A stretch of 5,409 bases of DNA from DATIBL01 sp035457505 (GTDB lineage Bacteria > Patescibacteriota > Minisyncoccia > Phycocordibacterales > UBA6899). Of the stretch, positions 1 through 5,409 are shown in pieces. The stretch lies in the NCBI GenBank assembly GCA_035457505.1, contig DATIBL010000114.1, positions 1-5,409 of the forward strand, written 5' to 3'. The translations under genes were made by a program, and so were the position numbers. The first letter of the stretch is position 1; the number at the start of each line of letters is the position of its first letter. Below the pieces are notes generated by a model, which was not told the origin of the DNA, searched no databases, and saw only the letters and a list, made by a program, of their open reading frames with translations.

Positions 1-1145
1 TTCATGACCAGACCAACCATCGGCTGCCCAGGAACGAAGTCGTCGCCTGGAGCAAAGGTTATGCCGGTAGCTGGTGCGGTCGTGGAACTCTGAAGGTCGA
101 AAGTTGTCTCGGTGTTTGTGGAACATGCGGCATTCAGCGTAAAAGTGCCTTCGTGAACTCCGCCGGAGGTGAGCGCGTATCCGAGGTCCGTGCGCGCCTT
201 TCCGACCCAGCGATACGTATCGTTCGGCAGAAGCCGATCCCCCGCCTCGTACGCAGTGAACCCGTTCCCCAGGTTTCGCGTGATCGTCACGTACGCACCA
301 GTCTCGAAAAAGAATCCGACATGCGTCATTGGCGCGCCGTTCACGCATTCCGTCGACTGGCTCGGCTGTACCGTAAAGAGACTCACGTACTTTGTCGCGG
401 AAGCTGGATCGGTCGCGAGGATGGTCGGCGCGGTCGCCATGACGATGGCGCTCTGCGACGACACGTTTCTTGCCGCATCGACTGCCGCGACCGAATACGA
501 GTACACGGAACCCGGAGTGACGCCGACATCGTGAAAATTCGTCAGCGATGTTTCGGTGATCGACGCACCATTGCGGTAGACGATATACATCGTCACGCCG
601 ACATTATCCGTCGCCGCATTCCACGCAATCTTGATCCCTCCGCCGGTCGCCCCCGCGGCCATCACGCCGGTCGGCGTCGACGGCGGCATCGTGTCCCCTG
701 TCGCAGTGGTTGTGGTGTTTGTTGTCGATGTGGTTGTGTTCGCAGTACACGCGACCGAAGGGATCGACACAGCGCCGCCAGACACGCTTCCAGATGCAAG
801 CATATATCCACTTCGCGCATATCCCGCCCATGTGTGCGATCCCGGGGCGACCGTCTGCTGAAAATTCATATGCAGATCATCAACAAAAATCGCATTGTCG
901 AGACTAATATATCCTCCCGACACCGGGGTGATCGAAAACGCATAGCGATGGTGCATAATCCCGCCAACGCAGACTTCATCGATCTTTGATGCGGAAAAAT
1001 ACACCGGCATGGCGGTCATGGTGCCGGTCGACGATCCCATATCATAGGTCGTCTGTGCGCGAGCGACATAGCCGACAAGGACCGCAATCACGAGGACTGC
1101 GAGCGCGCCGGCAATATGACTGAGCGTGTGTTTGAGATATTCCAT
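1..1145 (-). CDS. Secreted multidomain surface protein with FN3 domain (partial, C-terminus outside window)
   Basis: The frame is open from an ATG at 1145 to the left edge: 381 residues and no stop, so the C-terminus is missing. Residues 1-30 look like a signal peptide: a short K/H-bearing start, a hydrophobic core at about 11-27, then A-R-A before Gln31, a plausible signal peptidase I site; an uncleaved anchor is also possible. Residues 154-239 are a clear FN3 domain, with PPSTPTGV at its start, a core Trp175, TDNVGV, YIVYRNG and YSYSVAAVDAARNVS. Flanking it are two related Cys-bounded modules (about 48-133 and 254-341). Thr-rich linkers follow each module. The likely role is extracellular adhesion or cell-surface structure; no catalytic motif is visible. 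The start is supported by an AGGGGG Shine-Dalgarno-like sequence 9 nt upstream. It begins 6 nt after the transketolase C-half and is probably cotranscribed, though functionally unrelated. Confidence is high for the gene and FN3, low for the role. Confidence 0.9.
   Translation of the reverse strand, partial: MEYLKHTLSHIAGALAVLVIAVLVGYVARAQTTYDMGSSTGTMTAMPVYFSASKIDEVCVGGIMHHRYAFSITPVSGGYISLDNAIFVDDLHMNFQQTVAPGSHTWAGYARSGYMLASGSVSGGAVSIPSVACTANTTTSTTNTTTTATGDTMPPSTPTGVMAAGATGGGIKIAWNAATDNVGVTMYIVYRNGASITETSLTNFHDVGVTPGSVYSYSVAAVDAARNVSSQSAIVMATAPTILATDPASATKYVSLFTVQPSQSTECVNGAPMTHVGFFFETGAYVTITRNLGNGFTAYEAGDRLLPNDTYRWVGKARTDLGYALTSGGVHEGTFTLNAACSTNTETTFDLQSSTTAPATGITFAPGDDFVPGQPMVGLVM
123..386 (-). 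repeat. Internal protein repeat, copy B (Cys-bounded module)
   Basis: Residues about 254-341 of the surface protein. Matching copy A in order: Cys267, the GAYVTI strand at 283-288, Pro307, Trp313, Gly315, Ala317-Arg318, LTSGGVHEG at 325-333 and Cys341, followed by Thr-rich sequence. Cys-to-Cys distance is 74 residues in both copies, with small compensating gaps in between. The Y-x-W-x-G-x-A-R part also resembles the last strands of FN3/Ig-like folds, so the module may itself be a divergent beta-sandwich. Confidence 0.6.
429..686 (-). other. FN3 domain coding segment
   Basis: This segment encodes residues 154-239 of the surface protein. It follows the usual bacterial FN3 pattern: a Pro-rich entry (PPSTPTG), the strand B Trp in IKIAWNAATD, the TDNVGV loop, the Y-x-V-Y-R-N-G strand, and the terminal YSYSVAAVDAARNVSSQS. 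The domain is typical of adhesins and extracellular enzymes, where it acts as a spacer or binding module. Confidence 0.88.
699..746 (-). other. Thr-rich low-complexity linker
   Basis: Residues 134-149 are almost all Thr with some Ser, Asn and Ala, directly after Cys133 and before the FN3 domain. Such linkers are typical of secreted modular proteins and could be O-glycosylated (inference). A shorter Thr/Ser-rich stretch follows Cys341, in the equivalent place after copy B. Confidence 0.75.
747..1004 (-). repeat. Internal protein repeat, copy A (Cys-bounded module)
   Basis: Residues about 48-133 of the surface protein. Key positions are Cys59, the GGYISL strand at 77-82, Pro101, Trp106, Gly108, Ala110-Arg111, the LASGSVSGG segment at 116-124 and Cys133. 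The same order of residues returns in copy B at residues 254-341. Similarity is at protein level only, and the DNA is not visibly repeated. In an exported protein the two cysteines could form a disulfide; that is inference. Confidence 0.6.
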
Positions 1146-1151
1146 GAATAA

Positions 1152-2147
1152 TTACCCCCTGCGGGCATGCGCGCGGCGAGCCGCGTCTTTGATATGACTC
1201 ACACCCATCCCATAATGCTCCACGAGTTCGTTCGGTGTCCCAGACTGCCCGAACTGATCATCAACGCCGATGAATTCGATCGGGGTCGGACGAACAGTCG
1301 CGAGATATTCTGCGACGGCCCCGCCGAGCCCGCCCTTGCGCTGATGCTCTTCGACAGTGACAATCGCTCCGCATTCGTTCGCAAGCGCGAGCAGCGTGTC
1401 GCGATCCAGGGGCTTCACGGTCGCCATATTGATAACCTTTGCGCCAATACCCTCCGACTCGAGCTCCTTGACCGCCTTGAGCGCGTTGTGGACCAATGAT
1501 CCGGTTGCGACAATGCCGACCGTCGCAGCAAGACCTTCTTTCGGCGCGAAATAGCACTCGGCCTTTCCAATTGCAAACGGCGTCTCGGGCGCAGTGACAA
1601 TGGGAGTCGCTTCTCGCGCGAGGCGGATATACACCGGACCATCATATGCTGCCGCAGCGAGCGTCGCCTTCTTTGCTTCAAGGGCATCGCAGGGAGCAAT
1701 GACGACCATGCGCGGGACCATGCGCATGATCCCCATGTCCTCGATCGCCTGATGCGTTCCGCCATCAGGACCGACCGAGATCCCCGCGTGCGAGCCAATC
1801 ACCTTTGCGTTCACGTGGTTGTAACAGATCGTCGTACGGATCTGCTCCCAGTTGCGCCCCGGCGAGAACATCGCGTAGGAGGTGAAGAACGGGATCTTCC
1901 CCATCGCCGCAAGTCCGGAGGCAACGGAGGCCATCGACTGCTCGCCGATTCCCACCTGCACGAATCGCTCAGGGAATTTTCTGGCAAAATGATGAACCGT
2001 CGTTGATTCAGTGAGATCCGCACAGAGCGCCACAATGCGATGATCGCGCTCGCCCGCCTCGAGCAAACCTTCGCCGAATCCTTTGCGGATGGGCTGCTGC
2101 TCGACATCGGCGTCGAAGAACTTTGGATTGATCGGTACAGGGGTCAT
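1152..2147 (-). CDS. Transketolase, C-terminal subunit (split type)
   Basis: This is the pyrimidine-binding plus C-terminal half of a two-gene transketolase. It moves two-carbon ketol units between sugar phosphates, using thiamine diphosphate bound between this subunit and the N-half. It has 331 residues, normal for the split form. The thiamine-activating glutamate is Glu69 in VGIGEQSM. The aromatic segment SYAMFSPGRNWEQIR and the HAGISVGPDGGTHQAIEDMG segment (119-139) are also typical. The Gly-rich C-terminal part contains VEEHQRKGGLGGAVAEYL. I chose the ATG at 2147 because the family begins close to the INPKFFDADVEQQPIR segment. An upstream GTG at 2183 overlaps the N-half stop as GTGA and would add 12 hydrophobic residues with no family counterpart. 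Neither start has a strong Shine-Dalgarno. DXS and the pyruvate dehydrogenase beta subunit are relatives, but gene pairing and motifs favour transketolase. Confidence 0.93.
   Translation of the reverse strand: MTPVPINPKFFDADVEQQPIRKGFGEGLLEAGERDHRIVALCADLTESTTVHHFARKFPERFVQVGIGEQSMASVASGLAAMGKIPFFTSYAMFSPGRNWEQIRTTICYNHVNAKVIGSHAGISVGPDGGTHQAIEDMGIMRMVPRMVVIAPCDALEAKKATLAAAAYDGPVYIRLAREATPIVTAPETPFAIGKAECYFAPKEGLAATVGIVATGSLVHNALKAVKELESEGIGAKVINMATVKPLDRDTLLALANECGAIVTVEEHQRKGGLGGAVAEYLATVRPTPIEFIGVDDQFGQSGTPNELVEHYGMGVSHIKDAARRAHARRG
1155..1160 (-). promoter_or_regulatory. Shine-Dalgarno-like site for the surface protein gene
   Basis: On the minus strand this reads AGGGGG, nine bases before the ATG at 1145. 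It matches the AGGRGG consensus and lies inside the last codons of the transketolase C-half (Arg-Gly-stop). It is the only good ribosome-binding site among the visible starts in this window. Confidence 0.6.
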
Positions 2148-2179
2148 GGAAATAGAGAGATGAGTAACGTAAAGAATGA

Positions 2180-3076
2180 TCACTCGTGCTCACTCTTGAT
2201 AAGCCCGCGAAGAGTGCGCAGCTCGTTCAGCGCCGCCGTTCCTTGGTCGGCTTTTTTGACGACGTCCTCAGGTCCTTTTCCCGGCGGATTTCCGTGCCAC
2301 TCGAATCGGCGCTCGGTAAAATCGACGCCCTTCCCAGGAATGGTGTGCGCAATAATGAGCGATGGTTTCGCAAAATACGCTTTTGCTTCGTTGATGGCGC
2401 GGACGATCGCCTCGAAATCGTGCCCGTCGATCTCCTGCACGTGCCAGCCGAATGACTCCCATTTGTCCTTCAACGGTTCGAGCGGCATGATGTCTTCGGT
2501 GAATCCGTCGATCTGGATATTGTTGCGATCAACGATACCGATCAGATTGTGGAGCTTTTCCTTTCCGGCAAGCATCGCTGCTTCCCAGATCTGCCCGCAA
2601 TCAAGCTCGCCGTCGCCGAGCAGCACATAATGAAATCGATCCGAATGCCGTCCGCGATCCATGCGATCCGCGAGCGCCATGCCGACGCCCTGAGAGAGAC
2701 CTGAGCCGAGCGGACCAGACGAGGTCTCAAGGCCCGGAAGCCATTCCCGGTGCGGGTGGCCCTGCAAGCGGGAGCCAAACTTTCGGAGCGTCTTGCATTC
2801 CTCGACAGAAAAATATCCTGCGTGAGCCATCGAAGCGTACAGCACCGGACAGATGTGTCCGTTCGAAAGGATCAAGCGATCGCGATCCTCCCAGTCGGGA
2901 TTTTTTGGATCGTGGCGAAGTGAATGGAAATAGAGCGCAGTGAAAATATCCGCCATGCCGAGCGGTCCGGCAGTATGGCCCGAACCGGCCGCGATCAGCA
3001 TTTCGATGATCGTCTGCCGAATATCATTCGCGCGGAGTTCGAGCAGTTTGATCTTGTCGTCGTGGAGATGTTCCAT
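2180..3076 (-). CDS. Transketolase, N-terminal subunit (split type)
   Basis: This is the thiamine diphosphate-binding half of the split transketolase, 298 residues with an ATG start. Visible motifs in order are: GSGHTAGPLGMADI (31-44, substrate/cofactor His34), SNGHICPVLYA (71-81), GPLGSGLSQGVGMA (121-134), the thiamine diphosphate/metal motif starting at GDG (154-156) and ending at VDRNNIQIDG (182-191), then HTIPGKG (244-250) and EWHGNPP. The metal ligands Asp155 and Asn185 appear intact. One oddity is Cys160 in GELDCGQ, where this family normally has Glu (Glu162 of yeast transketolase); the nearby Glu165 is kept. The gene ends in TGA at 2182-2180. It starts 25 nt after the small membrane protein gene, with a C-rich leader lacking a Shine-Dalgarno. 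It works with the C-half encoded directly downstream. Confidence 0.93.
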   Translation of the reverse strand: MEHLHDDKIKLLELRANDIRQTIIEMLIAAGSGHTAGPLGMADIFTALYFHSLRHDPKNPDWEDRDRLILSNGHICPVLYASMAHAGYFSVEECKTLRKFGSRLQGHPHREWLPGLETSSGPLGSGLSQGVGMALADRMDRGRHSDRFHYVLLGDGELDCGQIWEAAMLAGKEKLHNLIGIVDRNNIQIDGFTEDIMPLEPLKDKWESFGWHVQEIDGHDFEAIVRAINEAKAYFAKPSLIIAHTIPGKGVDFTERRFEWHGNPPGKGPEDVVKKADQGTAALNELRTLRGLIKSEHE

Positions 3077-3101
3077 GGTTGTAGGGCGGCGGAGGGCGCG
3101 A

Positions 3102-3290
3102 TTATTTGCGAGTGAAGCTCGTCGCGATCAAGAGGATGCCCGCATAACCGGCAAAGAGAAAATAGAACGCGCGGAAGATGTGCATCACTGCGGCGTGCAG
3201 CGTGAATGTTTTGCCCGCACCCAGGAAGAGCGCATCGACGAGAAAATAGATGCTCGAGATGACCAAAATGATGCCGATGCCTCTATTCAT
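3102..3290 (-). CDS. Small two-helix membrane protein, function unknown
   Basis: I do not recognise this 62-residue protein. It has two predicted membrane helices, about residues 5-24 (IGIILVISSIYFLVDALFLG) and 36-58 (MHIFRAFYFLFAGYAGILLI). They are joined by a short loop containing Lys27 and His32, and the protein ends in a basic tail TRK. There is no signal peptidase site and no catalytic motif. The start is an ATG at 3290, 13 nt after the epimerase stop and without a Shine-Dalgarno. The stop is TAA, 25 nt before the transketolase N-half. Evidence that it is real is the fit into a gap-free operon in the same direction and the strong, coherent hydrophobic pattern. A role in transport, membrane anchoring of the pathway or something unrelated cannot be told apart. 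Confidence 0.72.
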   Translation of the reverse strand: MNRGIGIILVISSIYFLVDALFLGAGKTFTLHAAVMHIFRAFYFLFAGYAGILLIATSFTRK

Positions 3291-3303
3291 ATGTATGGGA
3301 CAA

Positions 3304-4014
3304 TTATGCGCTGGCTAATGTGCGGATCGCTTCTGCTGCGTCTGGGGCGCCAAAGATGGCAGACCCGGCGACGAGTCGATTCGCGCCGCTTCGGACAAGT
3401 ATAGGAGCTGTCGAAACGTTCACTCCCCCGTCGATACTTATTATAAGTTCCGGGTATGCTGCCCGCAAACGCTCGATGTGCGTAAGTACGCGTTCATCGA
3501 AGGGCTGCTTCTGGTATCCGATCTTCGCGATCCCCATACATTGGACAAAATCGACCTTTTCGAGATACGGTTCGATCTCGGAAAGCGGCGTTGCCGTATC
3601 GATCGCGAGCCCGATCGCGACCGCGAGTTCGCCGCCGATTTCGCGCGAAGACCGCTCAAGCATCGGGTTCGAGAAGAACGCATCCCGGTCCTTGATGGCC
3701 TCGATGTGGACGATGAGCCTGCTCGCACCGAGCGGATACCATTCTTCGATATGCTTTTCGGGCTCCGCGATCATCAGGTCGATCTCGAAGTCGATCTCAT
3801 CCCAGAACGGAAGTCCTTCATCTTGATGCGACATTGCGACGAAGTGCGGCTCGCGCGCGACTCCGCCTTCGGTATACGGCCAGCTCTTGGAAGCGACAAA
3901 TACGCCGTCCATGATGTCGATCTGCGCGATCGGAACGAGCCCCTTCACCCGCGACGCCTTGGAAACAAGATCGTCGTACGAGTCGGGCATGATCGCGGGA
4001 ATGATGTCTGTCAT
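3304..4014 (-). CDS. Ribulose-phosphate 3-epimerase-like protein, divergent
   Basis: This is a 236-residue TIM-barrel protein of the ribulose-phosphate 3-epimerase family, expected to interconvert ribulose-5-P and xylulose-5-P. Family marks are PAIMPDSYDDL at the start, QIDIMDGVFV (31-40), IDLMIAEPEKHI, GASRLIVHIEA, GLAIDTATPL, SIDGGVNVSTAP (193-204) and RLVAGSAIFG at the phosphate-binding end. The catalytic Asp pair is kept as Asp33 and Asp195. Two metal-ligand His positions are changed: Gln31 stands where the family has His before DxMDG, and Asp79 where it has His in HLM. Ser of the PSIL motif is Ala7, and the usual NPGFGGQ loop reads as AKIGYQKQPF (163-172). I recall similar variants from Patescibacteria genomes. 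The start is ATG at 4014, 7 nt after rpiB; a TTG two codons earlier is less likely. A different sugar-phosphate substrate is possible. Confidence 0.85.
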   Translation of the reverse strand: MTDIIPAIMPDSYDDLVSKASRVKGLVPIAQIDIMDGVFVASKSWPYTEGGVAREPHFVAMSHQDEGLPFWDEIDFEIDLMIAEPEKHIEEWYPLGASRLIVHIEAIKDRDAFFSNPMLERSSREIGGELAVAIGLAIDTATPLSEIEPYLEKVDFVQCMGIAKIGYQKQPFDERVLTHIERLRAAYPELIISIDGGVNVSTAPILVRSGANRLVAGSAIFGAPDAAEAIRTLASA

Positions 4015-4021
4015 GCGCAAT

Positions 4022-4483
4022 TTATCGATACGGCCAGATCTGCTCGATCTTCTTCAGGCGCCTGACATGCCGCTCTTCATCGAGGAATTGCGTTTCGAGC
4101 CAGAGCTTCGTCGCGGCCTTCGCTTCGTCGAGCGACATGAACCGCGCACCGAGGGCGAGCACGTTGGCGTTGTTGTGTTCACGCGAGAGCTTCACGATAT
4201 CCTGATTGCCGCCATAGAAGACCGCACTGCGGACGTTCGGAAAACGATTGCATACCATCGCTTCACCCTGCCCGCTCCCGCCGAGCACGATCCCACGCGC
4301 GCCGGCCGGATCGTGAGAGACTTCTTTTGCCACGAGCTGAATGAAGTCCGGATAGTCGTCCTGATCGTCGAACTGGTGCGCGCCCATATCCGCGACCGTG
4401 TAGCCGAGCTCCTTCTCGACATACGAGGCGATCGCCTCTTTCATTTCGTATCCCGCGTGGTCGGTGCCAATGTAGATCTTCAT
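4022..4483 (-). CDS. rpiB: Ribose-5-phosphate isomerase B
   Basis: This 153-residue enzyme of the RpiB/LacAB family interconverts ribose-5-P and ribulose-5-P; 140-160 residues is the normal size. Motifs seen are MKIYIGTDHAGYEMKEAI at the N-terminus with Asp8-His9, DYPDFIQLVAKEV, GIVLGGSGQGEAMVCNR (64-80), and SREHNNANVLALGARF (100-115) with the ring-opening His103. The catalytic Cys of the Escherichia coli-type enzyme (CGTGIG) is replaced by Gly69, and Glu74 stands where the Mycobacterium tuberculosis-type enzyme uses a catalytic Glu, so this is the Glu-base subtype. The start is an ATG at 4483, 15 nt after the GAPDH stop; the stop is TAA. It feeds ribulose-5-P to the epimerase encoded next. 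The upstream region has no clear Shine-Dalgarno. Confidence 0.94.
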   Translation of the reverse strand: MKIYIGTDHAGYEMKEAIASYVEKELGYTVADMGAHQFDDQDDYPDFIQLVAKEVSHDPAGARGIVLGGSGQGEAMVCNRFPNVRSAVFYGGNQDIVKLSREHNNANVLALGARFMSLDEAKAATKLWLETQFLDEERHVRRLKKIEQIWPYR

Positions 4484-4498
4484 ACGATTCGCTCGGGA

Positions 4499-5409
4499 CT
4501 ATGCGAGACCAAGGACGACGGCCTTTACGTGTTTCACAAGGGTCGAGGTATATCCCATTTCATTGTCGTACCAGGCGAGTACCTTCACGAGATCGCCATC
4601 CACGACGCGGGTCATGTCGAGATCAGCGATCGATCCGTATTCAGAACCCACAATATCGGAGGACACGATCGGTTCGTCTGTCACCGCAAAGATTCCCTTC
4701 CAGCGCGGATCGTTGGCGGCATCGCGAAGAATCTGATTGATCTCCTCCACACTCGTTGCGCGCTTGGTGATGAACGTGACATCTGCGATCGAACCCGCAA
4801 TGACCGGCACGCGGACCGAGATGCCGTCGAACTTCCCCTTGAGATCGGGAACGACTTCCGTGACCGCGATTGCCGCTCCGGTCGAAGACGGAACCATGTT
4901 CATAGCTGCTGCTCGACCGCCGCGAGCATCCTTCCCTCCGGGACCGTCGATCAGCTTCTGCGTCGCGGTGTATGCGTGTGTGGTATTCAAGATCGCTTTC
5001 ACGACGCCGATCTTCTCGTGGATGATCTGGATGACCGGAGCTGCAGCGTTCGTCGTACACGAACCATTCGAGGTGATCTGCGAACCGGCAATATCGCCGT
5101 CGTTGATCCCCATGAGCGCCGTGCATGCGCTGATCCCTTCGGGGGCAGCTCCCTTCATCGGTGCAGTGATGACGACGCGCTTTGCGCCCGCATCGAGATG
5201 CACTTTTGCTTTTTCGGGAGAAGTGAACATCCCGGTCGATTCCACAACGATGTCGATGTTGTATTTTGCCCACGGAAGCTTGGTCGGGTCCTTTTCCTGA
5301 ACAAGGACGACCTTCTTTCCGTCAACAACAAACCCGGGCTCTTCTGCGCCTCCCGGCATAATCATCTCCACGTCGAAATTCGCCTTTCCGTATGCCGTAT
5401 CGTACTTAA
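4499..5409 (-). CDS. gap: Glyceraldehyde-3-phosphate dehydrogenase (partial, N-terminus outside window)
   Basis: The enzyme oxidises and phosphorylates glyceraldehyde-3-P to 1,3-bisphosphoglycerate, using NAD(P). About 302 C-terminal residues are present. The frame runs without a stop to the right edge, reading KYDTAYGKANFDVE just inside it, which matches the family's LKYDSxxG segment. Roughly the first 45 residues, including the Rossmann GxGxxGR motif, are therefore missing. A GTG at 5371 is internal and not the start. Visible marks are VVESTGMF, the active-site Cys in SNGSCTTNAAAP (Cys codon at 5059-5057), the base His in NTTHAYTATQKLIDGP, ARGGRAAAMNMVPSSTGAA, SVRVPVIAGSIAD and the terminal WYDNEMGYT. 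The second Cys common in SCTTNCLAP is Ala here, which is seen in other bacteria. The cofactor choice cannot be read because the NAD-selecting region is outside. It is the first visible gene of the operon; the stop is TAG. Confidence 0.96.
   Translation of the reverse strand, partial: KYDTAYGKANFDVEMIMPGGAEEPGFVVDGKKVVLVQEKDPTKLPWAKYNIDIVVESTGMFTSPEKAKVHLDAGAKRVVITAPMKGAAPEGISACTALMGINDGDIAGSQITSNGSCTTNAAAPVIQIIHEKIGVVKAILNTTHAYTATQKLIDGPGGKDARGGRAAAMNMVPSSTGAAIAVTEVVPDLKGKFDGISVRVPVIAGSIADVTFITKRATSVEEINQILRDAANDPRWKGIFAVTDEPIVSSDIVGSEYGSIADLDMTRVVDGDLVKVLAWYDNEMGYTSTLVKHVKAVVLGLA

Noticed and set aside
699..760. Possible DNA tandem repeat (ACA/ACC-rich on the minus strand)
   Set aside because: There is no fixed repeat unit. 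The bias comes from runs of Thr codons in a protein linker.
153..989. Long plus-strand open frame (278 codons)
   Set aside because: It is antisense to the surface protein gene. Its translation is Arg/His/Asp-rich with no domain, the expected shadow of a GC-rich gene, while the minus frame has a signal peptide and FN3 domain.
2040..2630. Plus-strand open frame across the transketolase junction
   Set aside because: It is Ser/Pro-rich with no motif and covers parts of two well-supported minus-strand genes.
3077..3101. Possible terminator or promoter between the small membrane gene and the transketolase N-half
   Set aside because: The 25-nt gap has no stem-loop with a T-run and no -35/-10 pair. 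It is simply a C-rich spacer.
3478..4065. Plus-strand open frame antisense to the epimerase
   Set aside because: The translation is highly charged with no recognisable motif, and the opposite strand encodes a clear TIM-barrel family protein.
4737..5300. Plus-strand open frame opposite GAPDH
   Set aside because: It is a mirror of a strongly conserved gene, and its hydrophobic character follows from the opposite strand's codons.
5369..5371. GTG as the start of GAPDH
   Set aside because: The frame continues upstream to the window edge with family-matching sequence, so this Val codon is internal.
1..5409. Defence, CRISPR, mobile or other novel multi-gene system
   Set aside because: Every gene is either a central-carbon enzyme, a small membrane protein or a surface protein. 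There are no nuclease, transposase, integrase or toxin motifs, and no direct-repeat arrays or terminal inverted repeats were seen by eye.

Overview
The window is a tightly packed, single-direction stretch of a bacterial genome. All seven supported genes lie on the minus strand, so they read from the right edge to the left. Gene order in transcription is: glyceraldehyde-3-phosphate dehydrogenase (5' end cut by the window), ribose-5-phosphate isomerase B, a divergent ribulose-phosphate 3-epimerase, a 62-residue two-helix membrane protein, the N-terminal and C-terminal halves of a split transketolase, and a secreted multidomain surface protein with a fibronectin type III (FN3) domain, cut by the left edge. 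Gaps between genes are only 6 to about 32 nt, with no room for an obvious terminator or internal promoter, so the block is probably one operon whose promoter lies beyond the right edge. No stretch over 300 nt is free of genes. I see no RNA genes, mobile elements, CRISPR arrays or origins.

The five enzymes fit together. RpiB and the epimerase interconvert ribose-5-P, ribulose-5-P and xylulose-5-P. Transketolase shuttles two-carbon units and releases glyceraldehyde-3-P, which GAPDH takes into lower glycolysis. This links the non-oxidative pentose phosphate branch to glycolysis. No transaldolase or oxidative-branch gene is in view.

Split transketolase, an epimerase of the unusual Q-x-D / D-L-M type, very short spacers and a large FN3-bearing secreted protein beside core metabolism are what I would expect from a Patescibacteria / Candidate Phyla Radiation genome, probably of the Parcubacteria side. 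This is inference from remembered family patterns, not a database match. TGA ends the transketolase N-half, which argues against lineages that read TGA as glycine.

The observations most worth checking are: (1) the surface protein carries two related Cys-bounded modules of about 85 residues flanking its FN3 domain, an internal duplication; (2) the transketolase N-half has Cys where the family has a conserved interface glutamate; (3) the epimerase keeps its catalytic Asp pair but has lost two metal-ligand His positions; (4) RpiB is the Cys-less, Glu-base type; (5) an unknown membrane microprotein sits inside the sugar-phosphate operon. I found no evidence of a new defence or mobile system.
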